This document shows positions 7,577 to 16,802 of a stretch of DNA of 37,858 nt, in pieces. A program made the translations under genes and the position numbers. The notes below the pieces were generated by a model that ran no database searches, was not told the DNA's origin, and saw only the letters and a list, made by a program, of their open reading frames with translations. Source of the stretch: a virus; IMG/VR virus record IMGVR_UViG_3300044631_002094, positions 1-37,858 of that record; one strand, given 5' to 3'. Position 1 is the stretch's first letter. The number at the start of each line of letters is the position of its first letter.

Positions 7577-8506
7577 ATGGGTGGTATTTTTAAAAGTAAA
7601 AAAGGTGTTAGCACCACAACCACGACGACGTCTGCCCCTGCGTATTTGCAACCTCAATTAGAATTTTCTGCGGGTGAGGCAAGAAGGTTATACAATGAAG
7701 GTGTTGGTGGTCCTTATATATCACCGGAGGAAGAGGCGGCGACGCGGGCTTTATACGATCAAGCGTCTGGCGGATTGTCTCAAACATCATTAGCTGCGCA
7801 GAATCAGTTACAAAGGACGTTGCAGGGCGATTATTTGGGCATTACGCCTGAATTGCAAAATTATATGGATGTGATTGCGAGACGTTCGGAGCAGGCATAC
7901 AATGAGAATGTATTGCCGTCATTGAGGGCGGGTTATGGTCGATCTGGGGCTTTTGGTGGATCGGATTTTCAGCAAGGTTTAGCCACATCAGGGAGAAATT
8001 TTTCGCGTGAACTCGCGGATAATCTTTCTGGTGTTGCACTCAAAAATTATCAAATGGAACGAGCAAATCAGCAGAATGCTTTGGGCCTTGCTCCGTCATA
8101 TGAGGCTTTGTCATATAGTCCTTTATTGATGAGACAAGCGGCAGGTGGGGAATTGTCTGATATTGGGACAACTCGTCAAAATAAACCATTGGCTTTATTA
8201 GAGGCTTTCAATCGCAATTTACAGGGTGCAAATATACCTGGTACGGGTGTGACAACGGCCGCGACGCCGTATAAAAAAGGCAGCACTTTTGGAAAGTTAA
8301 TGGGAGGTGGTTTGGCGATAGGTGGTGCTGTGGCAGGCGGCATGTTTGGGGGTCCTGCGGGAGCAGCGGCTGGGGGTGCTGCGGGTAGCGGACTAGCTGG
8401 TTTATTTGGCGGTGGCGGATCGCAACCTTCTAACATGGCGTGGGGATTAAATGCCCCGCTTGGGGGTAATTACACAGGCGGCTGGTTTGGTCGTGGGGGC
8501 TTTTAG
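7577..8506 (+). CDS. Putative DNA ejection (internal) protein 1
   Basis: 309 aa. The front part (residues 20-200) is helical and Gln/Ala/Tyr-rich, with motifs such as QAYNENVLPSLRAGYGRSG. Residues 235-285 are a Gly/Ala-rich hydrophobic stretch (GGGLAIGGAVAGGMFGGPAG) of the glycine-zipper kind that can insert into membranes. A short, possibly membrane-active internal protein followed by two longer ones is how P22-like phages encode the proteins ejected ahead of the DNA (gp7, gp20, gp16). Assigned by architecture and gene order. Confidence 0.65.
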   Translation: MGGIFKSKKGVSTTTTTTSAPAYLQPQLEFSAGEARRLYNEGVGGPYISPEEEAATRALYDQASGGLSQTSLAAQNQLQRTLQGDYLGITPELQNYMDVIARRSEQAYNENVLPSLRAGYGRSGAFGGSDFQQGLATSGRNFSRELADNLSGVALKNYQMERANQQNALGLAPSYEALSYSPLLMRQAAGGELSDIGTTRQNKPLALLEAFNRNLQGANIPGTGVTTAATPYKKGSTFGKLMGGGLAIGGAVAGGMFGGPAGAAAGGAAGSGLAGLFGGGGSQPSNMAWGLNAPLGGNYTGGWFGRGGF

Positions 8507-8508
8507 AT

Positions 8509-9687
8509 ATGGCGATGATTCCTTCTTATCAGCAGATGTTGGCACAGGCATTGCAGCAGCCCCAACAGCAGCAAGTTATGGGTCAATCTCAGCAAAGCAA
8601 ATCTATTTTTAACAATCCTGCTTTTGGCAATTCGTTGATGAAAATGGGCTTAACCATGTTAGCGGATAGTGAGCAAGGTTATAGTCTTGGGGAGAGCATA
8701 GGCCGTGGTGGCCTTGCTTTTATGGATGAAAGACGAAAGCAAGAGGAATTGCAAAGGGAAGAGCAAAGGCAAAATGCTATTTTAGCACGTCAGCAGCTTC
8801 AAGATAATTTACAAAGACTGAACCTTCAACGCGAGGCTATGACATATGATGCAGCAGCGCAACAGGCACAGAATTTGCCGAAAGAGTATCAAGGTCTTGC
8901 GGTTCTTGATCCTCTTGGAACGGTCAAGTTAGCTGCGACGAATGCGTTTAACCAACAAGCGGCGGAACGCGAGTTTGCCCAAAAAGTGCAGTTGCAGAAT
9001 ATGGAGTATGGTCAACAGAGGGCTTTGGAAGAGTATAAGGCTCGTCAAGGTGGTGGTATGGGTAATGCGCCAGCGGCTGTTCAAGAGTATTTGTTTTATC
9101 AAGGCATAAGTCCAGAGCAACAAGAAACTTTTTTGAATTTGAAGCGTCAAAATCCACAAGATAAAAGAATTTCTGGTGAGTATGGTGATAGGTTTACTTC
9201 GATAACATCTGCGCCTGAAATTGCCAAATCAAGGCAAAAACAGATTGAAAACATTATAAATTATTATAATGATGCAAATTTTTATGAAACCGGTGTTGTT
9301 GGTGGGATGTTGCCAGCTACAGGTGCAAGTGCGCAACTGTTAGACAAAGAGGTTGCCACAATAAACGTTCAAAGTAATCCTTTTAAAGGTCAAGGTTCTG
9401 TTTCTGAGTTTGAAAGAAAAATGCTACAAGCTACTGTTCCTAATAGATCAATGAGACGGGAAGCCTTAGCAAAGACTCAACTTGCATCTGAAACACTAAC
9501 GGACATTGCTGATTTTAGAAGAAATTTTGCTACCGAGTATGTCAATAAAACAGGAAAATGGGATGCGGAGGGTGAAAAGCAACTTTTTGATGCAGCGAAT
9601 GAGTACGCAAAACAGCGTTATTTAGAGTTGTTTCCTGAAGAGCAGCCTCAATGGACTATGCCAGTTCCTGTGAAAGGTGGGAAATAA
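8509..9687 (+). CDS. Putative DNA ejection protein 2
   Basis: 392 aa. Gln-rich N-terminus with poly-Gln (LQQPQQQQ), then a long charged coiled coil (residues 75-185, RRKQEELQREEQRQ), then a mixed helical C-terminal domain. No signal peptide or enzyme motif. Lies between ejection proteins 1 and 3 with almost no spacing. The helical, Gln-rich composition is typical of virion-internal proteins. Function inferred from position. Confidence 0.62.
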   Translation: MAMIPSYQQMLAQALQQPQQQQVMGQSQQSKSIFNNPAFGNSLMKMGLTMLADSEQGYSLGESIGRGGLAFMDERRKQEELQREEQRQNAILARQQLQDNLQRLNLQREAMTYDAAAQQAQNLPKEYQGLAVLDPLGTVKLAATNAFNQQAAEREFAQKVQLQNMEYGQQRALEEYKARQGGGMGNAPAAVQEYLFYQGISPEQQETFLNLKRQNPQDKRISGEYGDRFTSITSAPEIAKSRQKQIENIINYYNDANFYETGVVGGMLPATGASAQLLDKEVATINVQSNPFKGQGSVSEFERKMLQATVPNRSMRREALAKTQLASETLTDIADFRRNFATEYVNKTGKWDAEGEKQLFDAANEYAKQRYLELFPEEQPQWTMPVPVKGGK

Positions 9688-12533
9688 TGCCTAAATTTCA
9701 GGTAAAAGCTCCCGATGGTCAGCTTTTTGAATTTTATGGTCCTGATGGCGCAACCCAGCAGCAAGCGGAGGAGTATTTCCGTCAAAATTATAAACCATCC
9801 TATTATAAGCCTTCCCAACAAACGCCACAGCAACCTGTTGGCCTTGCTGAAGAAATGCAAAAGCCTGCTTATCAAGAACAGGGTCGGCTGGCTGCGGGCA
9901 TGAGAAGTTTTCTTAATGAAGCAACACTTGGCCTTGGAAGAGATGCCATTGCAGGGTTGAGGGCGGCACCTGCGTTGTTTACGGAAGGCAAAGATTTTTT
10001 ACCAGAATACGAACGGCAAGCTGCTTTTGAAAAGGCACAGTTGGCAGGTGGTGAAAAAGAGTATGGAACCACAACCGCTTTGTCTGGTTTGGCTGGTGGT
10101 GTTGCTACATCCATAGCAGCAACACCTGCGCGTGTGGCTGGATGGATTAACAAGAGTGCGCCGTTTTTGGAACGTGCAGCAAAGTATGCTCTGGTAAGTG
10201 CGCCCGTGGAAGCCTTTAGAGCCACACAGAACTTGCAGGAAGGTGAAACCGTGCCACAAGCTGCCCAGCGTGGCCTTGAGACGGCTGCTATTGCTGGTCC
10301 TCTTGGTGCCACATTAGAAAAAGGTGTGGGTGCTGTTGCGAATGTAGGCAGGGCCCTTGTAGGTGGTTCTAAAAAAGGCCCCCTTACGGAGGCTGAAAAG
10401 GTCATACAGGCAGGCAAAGAAGCCAACATACCCATTAGGACCACAAGTGTGTTTCCCCCTCAATCTTGGGCTGGAAAGAAACTTGAAGCGGCATCTGATA
10501 TTGTTCCTCTTGTTGGTACGGGTGGAGGCTTAGTTAAAACACAAGAAGCCAGACAAAAAGCAGCGGAAGATTTTGTGCGTCAATATGTTCCCGAAGCACA
10601 ATCAAATTCTGCTTGGTTACAAGATATAACCACACAGGTTAAAGACAAACACGGCAAAATGATAGAAAAGTTTGGTAAACTTAAAAACCGTGTTTTGCAA
10701 AGACCAGAATATAATACAAGTGCTGATTTATTTGATGCGCAAACAAATCTTTCTAAAAAAGCGAGGGACTATCAAAAAGATATTTCTCGATTGGAAGATG
10801 AATTAAATGGTGGTCAAAGCAGGGGATATGCTGATTTATTGAAAGAAGAAATGGACCCAACATATCAAGCTATGCGTCAAGGCATTGATGTTAAAAATTG
10901 GGATGAATTTAGTGCACTTTTGGATGGTGCAACGCAAAAAATGCCAAGAACAGCGCAACCTACAACATTGCTTCAAAGGATTCGTCAACTTGGTGGCATA
11001 AAAAAAGATGATTACAATATAGGTGACGTTAAAGCCATGGATATAAATGTTCGTGGAAAAACAAAACGTCAAATTACTTCTGAAGGAAATTTAAGTGTTA
11101 CAAACAAACCAAAATCTTTAGATTATATGAGGGAGTCTTTGGTTGAAGAGGGTTGGTTAAATCCAAAAGACGACATTAACGATTTACTTGATTTGATGCA
11201 ACAAGATGAAATGGCTCGCAATACAGGGATAGGTCATATTTATAAACCTTCAGATATTTCTAAAGGCTTAGAATATGAAAATTCTCTTCAATATGATACT
11301 CAAATAAGCAGAGCAAGGGATTCTCTTTATTTTAACTATGGCGTGGATAATCCTGAGGTTTTAAAAAAAGAGATTTATAAAAGCATTGATAAAGCAAAAA
11401 AAGAGCTTTTAAAATATGAAGCAAAACAAGGTGTTTCTCGTTCTTTGTCTGCGGAAGAAATAAATAGATTAAACAATGATCTTTTTCAAAAGAAAAGCCA
11501 GTTAAATAACTTATCAAAGTCTATTGATAAATTATCGTTTCAAACAAAATCTATTCCGACACCAAATTTAATATCGGCTATTGATAACGAACTTGCTGCC
11601 ATTAAGCCTAGTTTAGAAGCAGAGCAAATAACACTTGCAGAAATGAAAGCAAAAGGAAAAGAACCTTCTTCTGTGGGCGATTTTGCAAAAATGGAACAAG
11701 AATTGCTTAAAATAAGAGGGTTGGCCTCTAATAATAAAGGATTAAATAATCTAGAAAAACTAAGAGAAATTTTTAGTAAAAACTTTGCAAAAGATCCAAC
11801 TGCTTTTGATTTTGAAAATAAATTGTATCCCTATTTAAGAGAGGATATGGGAAACTTTTTAAAATCCAGAAGCCCTGCGGATTATAAAAGATGGCAAATT
11901 GGCAATCAGGAATTGCAAACGCTTGGCAAAGAGGTCAAAAAAACGTCTTTATCCAGCATTATGAATAAAGGCGACATTGTCCCTGAATCTGCTAAAAATA
12001 TCTTATTAAGCAAAAATGCAAGTGAAGTAGAAATTCTTGCTAAGTATCTTAATAATAAAGGAAAGCAGAGTGCAAAAAGTGTTATTGTGGAAGACATGAT
12101 GGCGCGTTCAAAACTCAAAGGTGAAGATAGCATTGATCCTGATAAATTTCTTGAGTCTTTGTCCCAAAGGCAAAATCAGATCAAAACATTTTTTTCTAAG
12201 CAAGAACAGGATGCCATTGAAGGGTTAAAACGTGCATTGCAGGCGACAAAACGTTCTGGGAAATATGCAAAATCAACGCCATTGCAAATGGGTATTGGAA
12301 CACTTGGTGCAGCAGGTTTTGGTAGTCTTTTGCCAGGTCTAACACAGTCTTTAATGGGTGTGGCAGGTGCAGTGGCAGTGGGTGGTCGTATTTATCAAAG
12401 CAAAGCCATGCGTGATACGTTGGTGGCTCTTGGCAGGGTAAAACAGAACTCAACGGCTGAACAGCGTTTGATTGATAAACTTATCAGTTTACAAGCGGGT
12501 CAGGCAACGGCTAGAGAAATCACAGGAGAGTAA
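9687..12533 (+). CDS. Large putative ejection / internal virion protein 3
   Basis: 948 aa, the longest protein here. I place the start at the ATG overlapping the upstream stop (TAATG), after GGTGGG; an upstream in-frame ATG at 9651 lies inside the previous gene. The N-terminus KFQVKAPDGQLFEFYGPDGA is a small domain seen at the front of internal proteins of several podovirus-like phages (recalled). Residues about 120-230 are Ala/Gly-rich helices, 360-780 a long coiled-coil region, and 870-910 a Gly/Ala hydrophobic hairpin that could be membrane-active. Length and composition fit the gp16-type protein that makes the trans-envelope channel. No lytic transglycosylase motif was seen. Confidence 0.65.
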   Translation: MPKFQVKAPDGQLFEFYGPDGATQQQAEEYFRQNYKPSYYKPSQQTPQQPVGLAEEMQKPAYQEQGRLAAGMRSFLNEATLGLGRDAIAGLRAAPALFTEGKDFLPEYERQAAFEKAQLAGGEKEYGTTTALSGLAGGVATSIAATPARVAGWINKSAPFLERAAKYALVSAPVEAFRATQNLQEGETVPQAAQRGLETAAIAGPLGATLEKGVGAVANVGRALVGGSKKGPLTEAEKVIQAGKEANIPIRTTSVFPPQSWAGKKLEAASDIVPLVGTGGGLVKTQEARQKAAEDFVRQYVPEAQSNSAWLQDITTQVKDKHGKMIEKFGKLKNRVLQRPEYNTSADLFDAQTNLSKKARDYQKDISRLEDELNGGQSRGYADLLKEEMDPTYQAMRQGIDVKNWDEFSALLDGATQKMPRTAQPTTLLQRIRQLGGIKKDDYNIGDVKAMDINVRGKTKRQITSEGNLSVTNKPKSLDYMRESLVEEGWLNPKDDINDLLDLMQQDEMARNTGIGHIYKPSDISKGLEYENSLQYDTQISRARDSLYFNYGVDNPEVLKKEIYKSIDKAKKELLKYEAKQGVSRSLSAEEINRLNNDLFQKKSQLNNLSKSIDKLSFQTKSIPTPNLISAIDNELAAIKPSLEAEQITLAEMKAKGKEPSSVGDFAKMEQELLKIRGLASNNKGLNNLEKLREIFSKNFAKDPTAFDFENKLYPYLREDMGNFLKSRSPADYKRWQIGNQELQTLGKEVKKTSLSSIMNKGDIVPESAKNILLSKNASEVEILAKYLNNKGKQSAKSVIVEDMMARSKLKGEDSIDPDKFLESLSQRQNQIKTFFSKQEQDAIEGLKRALQATKRSGKYAKSTPLQMGIGTLGAAGFGSLLPGLTQSLMGVAGAVAVGGRIYQSKAMRDTLVALGRVKQNSTAEQRLIDKLISLQAGQATAREITGE

Positions 12534-12536
12534 ATA

Positions 12537-13853
12537 ATGCCGATTAAGGATTATAGCACAACAGCGGCCAACAACACCCTAACGCCTCCTAACGGGGCAC
12601 CAGAGGGCATGGCGGCGGGTTTGGTAAACAACACCATACGTCAGATTATGGCAGACACACGTTCGTTTTACGAAAGCGGTGGATGGTGTGATTTAGGGCA
12701 CGTTCCCACCTACGTTAGTGCTACATCGTTTACCATTCCTACGGACGTGACAGCTTATTACACAGTGGGGCGGCGTATTCGTGTTTATGGCACGATTATG
12801 GGCACACTATTTGGTTTTGTCACGGCCAGCACCTATTCCGCACCCAACACAACGGTAACGGTGACTTTGTATAGTGGGTCTTTGACGAGCAATTTATCGC
12901 GGATTGAGGTTAATTTTTTAGATTCAGATGCTCAAAATTTCATGGGTGTAGCAAGCGGAATGCAAAACATGTTTCGCAATCCATTTATGGAAGTTGCGCA
13001 AAGAGGAACGTCAGGAACCAATACAGCGGGGGTAGGCTCTTACACATTAGACGGATGGGCCGTGTTGGCTACAGGGGCCAACATATCTTGGCAACAAGCA
13101 GGAGCCGTTACCGTTGGCTCTACGTACTGTGGAAACTCCCTTGGTCTTTTAGGCGCGGCGGGTATAACAGGTTGTGTAGTTTACCATCGCATTGAAAGTG
13201 CTATGGCGGCGCAAATTGCCGGAAAACGAATAACGGTTCAGTTTGTGATTTCAAATCAAACCGGCGCATCTATAACGCCCACAATAGCCACTTATTATCC
13301 AACGGCACCAGATAATCATACCTCAGTCGTTGGTGATCTTGGTGTTACGTCGTTGCAAACCATTGCCTCTGGTGCAACAACAACAGTTGCCTACACGTTT
13401 AACACAAACAGTCTTGCAACCCGTGGGTATGGTTTTGATCTTAATTTTGGGGCGCAACTTAATGGTGCTGGGAAAAACGTTTATATTTCAGCGGCGGACA
13501 TTCGCTTTACACCAGATGCGCCCTTAGGTTTAAATAATGCGCCGCCACGTCCTGAATATCGAAATAGAGCTAATGAACAAACTTTATGCCAAAGATATTA
13601 TGAAGTCGGTCGTGTTTATGGTTATAATACAGCAGGTGGGGCTGGGAATAGCCGAGCTGCTTATCATCCTTTTCGAGTTTTTAAAAGAACGACACCTGTT
13701 ATAGCACTCTCAAACATCACTTATGGAGGAGCCGGTGCAAATACACTGGTTGCCGAACAAATCGAAAATACTTATTTTGGGTCTCGTGTTACGACAACAG
13801 CCGCGGGAAGTTTTGTTGTTGATTTTGATTTTGCAGCCACATCGGAACTTTAA
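12537..13853 (+). CDS. Tail fibre / receptor-binding protein
   Basis: 438 aa. The N-terminal 50 residues (KDYSTTAANNTLTPPNGAPE, then VNNTIRQIMADTRSFY) match the virion-anchor domain found in many podovirus and siphovirus tail fibres. Residues 50-135 form a small beta domain and 140-438 a beta-sandwich-like carbohydrate-binding module (MFRNPFMEVAQRG onward, with RNRANEQTLCQRYYEVGR), a C-terminal domain common in phage fibres. Follows the ejection protein by 3 bp and precedes a probable assembly partner. Likely determines host surface recognition. Confidence 0.82.
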   Translation: MPIKDYSTTAANNTLTPPNGAPEGMAAGLVNNTIRQIMADTRSFYESGGWCDLGHVPTYVSATSFTIPTDVTAYYTVGRRIRVYGTIMGTLFGFVTASTYSAPNTTVTVTLYSGSLTSNLSRIEVNFLDSDAQNFMGVASGMQNMFRNPFMEVAQRGTSGTNTAGVGSYTLDGWAVLATGANISWQQAGAVTVGSTYCGNSLGLLGAAGITGCVVYHRIESAMAAQIAGKRITVQFVISNQTGASITPTIATYYPTAPDNHTSVVGDLGVTSLQTIASGATTTVAYTFNTNSLATRGYGFDLNFGAQLNGAGKNVYISAADIRFTPDAPLGLNNAPPRPEYRNRANEQTLCQRYYEVGRVYGYNTAGGAGNSRAAYHPFRVFKRTTPVIALSNITYGGAGANTLVAEQIENTYFGSRVTTTAAGSFVVDFDFAATSEL

Positions 13854-13855
13854 TT

Positions 13856-14272
13856 ATGATTTACACTTACGCTAATTCACAAAACACTATCATCACCGAC
13901 GGCCAAGGCACGTTTATTCCTGCCGACGCGGACAACAGGGATTACCAACGCCTTATCGAAAACAATACCCCCATCGGCCCCTACGTAGCCCCGCCCGCAG
14001 CCATTCCCACCATCACAGCCACGCAAATGCTGATTGTGTTGCAGGCTATGGGCTTTATAACGGAGGCAGAGGCCACGGATAGAACGATATTCCCAACGGC
14101 TTTTAGTGCTTTGCTTAGTGAAAATGCGGCTCAGAATGCGGCCATTAAAATACGCTGGGCAAACTTGACGATTGTGGAAAGAAACGATCCTCTTGTTTCG
14201 GCTTTTGGGTCTTTGCTTTTGCTGACAAGTGAACAAATTGACGGCATGTTTATACAGGCATCTCAAGTATGA
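13856..14272 (+). CDS. Tail-fibre-associated protein (possible assembly chaperone)
   Basis: 138 aa. The first 50 residues (TDGQGTFIPADADNRDYQRLIEN) carry the xADxxNRDYQ pattern common in small proteins encoded just after tail fibres and related to fibre assembly proteins. The C-terminal half is helical and Ala-rich. It overlaps the next gene by 4 bp. A chaperone or a small fibre base protein are both possible. Confidence 0.68.
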   Translation: MIYTYANSQNTIITDGQGTFIPADADNRDYQRLIENNTPIGPYVAPPAAIPTITATQMLIVLQAMGFITEAEATDRTIFPTAFSALLSENAAQNAAIKIRWANLTIVERNDPLVSAFGSLLLLTSEQIDGMFIQASQV

Positions 14273-14652
14273 CATTTTTATCAGTTATCCTGAAAAGTTT
14301 GAAAACACCAGACGATCAGAAACGTGATTGGTACGGGTGGGCGACAAATCAAACGGGGCATTTTACTATAGGTGTGATTATAACCGCCATTGCCATACAA
14401 GTATTGCCCATTCATTTTGCAATTCTTCCTGCCTTGGTTTTTGCTGGAATCAAAGAAAGCATTGATATGCTTAGAAATTCCTCTTTCAAAGATTCTTTGA
14501 TTGACTGGATATTTCAAGGTGTTGGTGCTATTTTTTCTATTGTTTTTTTTATAAAAAACATGGATCTTTTGAATCTAACCATAGGTTCTTTTCTTGTTTT
14601 TCTTGTTTTTGGTGTTATACCAAGAGTGAGACGGGCTTTTCGGAAACAATAA
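14269..14652 (+). CDS. Multi-spanning membrane protein in the tail operon
   Basis: 127 aa. Hydrophobic segments near residues 32-60, 78-96 and 100-118, with a basic C-terminus (RRAFRKQ) predicted cytoplasmic. A polar conserved-looking centre reads AGIKESIDMLRNSSFKDS. No signal peptide. It may be a second holin-like protein, a superinfection-exclusion protein or an ejection partner in the inner membrane; the family is not recognised. A long T-tract in the DNA (14542-14551) lies within the gene. Confidence 0.7.
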   Translation: MTFLSVILKSLKTPDDQKRDWYGWATNQTGHFTIGVIITAIAIQVLPIHFAILPALVFAGIKESIDMLRNSSFKDSLIDWIFQGVGAIFSIVFFIKNMDLLNLTIGSFLVFLVFGVIPRVRRAFRKQ

Positions 14653-14671
14653 TTAAAAATACGAGGTTTTT

Positions 14672-15079
14672 ATGGCAATTCAATTATCGGTAGCGGTTCG
14701 GAATGCAAGGCTTGAGGCGATCGAAACGACAACAGGAACAGGGGCTATTATGCGAATCCGCACAGGGGCGCAGCCAGCAAATTGTGCTGCCGCAGATTCT
14801 GGGACTGTTTTGGCAACACTTACTTTGCCTAGCGACTGGATGTCGAACGCATCAGGGGGAACAAAGTCTCTTTTAGGAACATGGGAAGATACGGCTGCGG
14901 ATGCTACAGGAACAGCGGCGCACTACCGTATTTACGACAGCGCGGGCACGACCTGTCACCTTCAAGGCAGCGTGACGGCTACGGGCGGCGGCGGTGACAT
15001 AACCGTGGATAACGTGTCTTTTGCCACGGGCCAGCAATTTACCATCACAGCTTTTTCTTTGACCGATGCTAACGCTTAG
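14672..15079 (+). CDS. Putative tail/decoration protein
   Basis: 135 aa, beta-rich, Ala/Thr/Gly-dominated (AIETTTGTGAIMRIRTG, ATLTLPSDWMSNASGG). Preceded by CGAGG. Resembles small phage proteins annotated as head or tail decoration in other genomes, recalled only by general pattern. Begins a run of five Thr/Gly-rich proteins that probably share a surface role. Confidence 0.65.
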   Translation: MAIQLSVAVRNARLEAIETTTGTGAIMRIRTGAQPANCAAADSGTVLATLTLPSDWMSNASGGTKSLLGTWEDTAADATGTAAHYRIYDSAGTTCHLQGSVTATGGGGDITVDNVSFATGQQFTITAFSLTDANA

Positions 15080-15090
15080 AGGGCATTGTT

Positions 15091-15546
15091 ATGTCTGTCC
15101 CCCAAATCCTTATTGACAAGGTCGCGGAATCTCAATTTAGTGCTATGACGGAATGGGAGGTTGCGGAGGCTTTGAATGCGCCAGATGCGTCTTTGCCGTT
15201 TGTGAAACAAGATGTTTCCACATCGGATGTCGGAGAGATACTTCTTGCCAGCGGGGAACTGTACGACGTTAATGAGGCACTTAAAAACCCGTCGGAAGAT
15301 ATAAAAAGAGCTTGCTTCATTGTTCAAAAAACTTTTGAAAAAACAACAAACATTCGTACATCTGACCCTGATATTTTTACAAGTGTTGCAACGGTCTTAA
15401 ATGGCCTACTAGCTGCAGCGGTTATTTCTCAAACGACCTATGATGTTTTAATGTCTTTAACCAACCGCCGCCCTTCGTGGGCGGAAGCCAATAATTTATC
15501 ACCTGTCACATCGCGTGACGTGGGATTAGCGAGAGGAGCATCATAA
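15091..15546 (+). CDS. Hypothetical structural-region protein
   Basis: 151 aa, largely helical, with AGAGGG as ribosome-binding site. The N-terminus (VPQILIDKVAESQFSAMTEWEVAEAL) is amphipathic; the C-terminus ends VTSRDVGLARGAS. Similar helical small proteins accompany Thr/Gly-rich decoration genes in other phages, as far as I recall, without known role. Ends 1 bp before the next start. Confidence 0.65.
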   Translation: MSVPQILIDKVAESQFSAMTEWEVAEALNAPDASLPFVKQDVSTSDVGEILLASGELYDVNEALKNPSEDIKRACFIVQKTFEKTTNIRTSDPDIFTSVATVLNGLLAAAVISQTTYDVLMSLTNRRPSWAEANNLSPVTSRDVGLARGAS

Positions 15547-15547
15547 T

Positions 15548-15961
15548 ATGTCTGTAGCAAAATGGACCGCTCTTAGCACGGAATCTTCTAACATTGCTGG
15601 CACGGCCTTGGACAGTAAAGCCAATGGGACAACAACGTTTATTGCGGATATAACGAATACAACCAATAAAGATTTGTATCTTAACGTATGGATAACCATG
15701 GGTAGTATCACTCCTACCACAGGCTCTAGCATTACATTACAGTTGCGGCAAAAACGATCATCAACGTATGCAGAAAACACTTTAGAGCAGTATTTGGCTG
15801 CTACAAATGGTACGGGTGCACGGGTTGTTGAGTTGGCGGCGGTAATGAGGATTCCTCATGGGGGAACATTTGGTCTTTACTGGACAAACAATTTAGGTGT
15901 GACAAGTGCAGCCAGTGGAAATGCGGTTTACACGCGCACTTGGAACGAAGACATTGTCTGA
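15548..15961 (+). CDS. Putative virion decoration protein (beta-sandwich)
   Basis: 137 aa; beta-strand pattern rich in Thr/Ser/Asn (SVAKWTALSTESSNIAGTAL, FIADITNTTNKDLYLNVWI). No cysteine, no membrane segment. The stop overlaps the start of the next gene (TGATG). Composition and place suggest an outer virion or fibre-tip protein; inference. Confidence 0.65.
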   Translation: MSVAKWTALSTESSNIAGTALDSKANGTTTFIADITNTTNKDLYLNVWITMGSITPTTGSSITLQLRQKRSSTYAENTLEQYLAATNGTGARVVELAAVMRIPHGGTFGLYWTNNLGVTSAASGNAVYTRTWNEDIV

Positions 15962-16800
15962 TGCCCCGGGGTCTAAATCCTTATGATGAGGCTCGGTTGC
16001 AGGGGCGGTTATGGACACCGACCTTAGCTCGCCCTTCTCTTTGGTATGATGCGTCTGATTTATCTACAATAAGCACTGCAACGGGTGTAAGTGAGTTGCG
16101 AGATAAAAGCGGTATAAATAGACATTTAACGCAAGCGGTTGCCGCCGACCAACCCGTATTTGTTCAAAATGGGCAAAACAACCTTTCTACTATTCGTAAT
16201 GGAACGGGAGATGTTTTAAGTAGGGAGACCGTACCAATTTTTAAAAATGTTGGGCAGGCGTGGATTTTTGTAGTCCTAAAATACCCCACCGTAGCAAATA
16301 GCACTTCAACTACTCCAGTGTTATTTTTTGGGTCCGGATTAGGTGCGACTAGGGTAAATTTTAGTCCCTTTCCTGCCAATGGCACAAATACCTTAACGCT
16401 AGGGGGGAGGAGGTTAGATTCTGACGCTTTCCAAGCTGTAAGCACTTCGACAACACGAGCTTCCATTCAAGATAAATTTATTATTGAGACGGCTCATTTT
16501 AATTGGTCTTCTGCACAAGTAAGCCATTGGACTAATGGCACGCAAGATTTAACTGCAGCGGCGTTTCAAACGGCGGGCAATACCTCAAATACGGACGCTA
16601 CTTCAATATCTATGCTAACAGGTGGTGCAACACCTACGATTACTAACGGCGTGGAGGTTGGCGAGGTTTTAGTTTATGAAAATAATTTACCAGTTTTTAG
16701 AGTTATTATTGAGGGCTATCTTGCCCACAAATGGGGTTTGAAAAATAGCTTAATTGCCACCCAACGCTTCCGAAATTACCCACCTTTGATCGGTAACTGA
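15961..16800 (+). CDS. LamG/ConA-like lectin domain protein
   Basis: 279 aa from the ATG that overlaps the previous stop; an upstream in-frame ATG at 15940 would add seven residues inside the previous gene. The segment SLWYDASDLSTI near the start, the repeated GGRRLDSDAF-type strands and the end IEGYLAHKWGL are hallmarks of concanavalin-like beta-sandwich domains found in phage adhesins and bacterial surface proteins. Likely binds a surface glycan or decorates the fibre. Confidence 0.75.
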   Translation: MPRGLNPYDEARLQGRLWTPTLARPSLWYDASDLSTISTATGVSELRDKSGINRHLTQAVAADQPVFVQNGQNNLSTIRNGTGDVLSRETVPIFKNVGQAWIFVVLKYPTVANSTSTTPVLFFGSGLGATRVNFSPFPANGTNTLTLGGRRLDSDAFQAVSTSTTRASIQDKFIIETAHFNWSSAQVSHWTNGTQDLTAAAFQTAGNTSNTDATSISMLTGGATPTITNGVEVGEVLVYENNLPVFRVIIEGYLAHKWGLKNSLIATQRFRNYPPLIGN

Positions 16801-16802
16801 TT

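Noticed and set aside
9872-10444. 190-codon minus-strand frame inside the large ejection gene
   Set aside because: Antisense shadow; low-complexity Ala/Ser/Pro composition, no start site signals.
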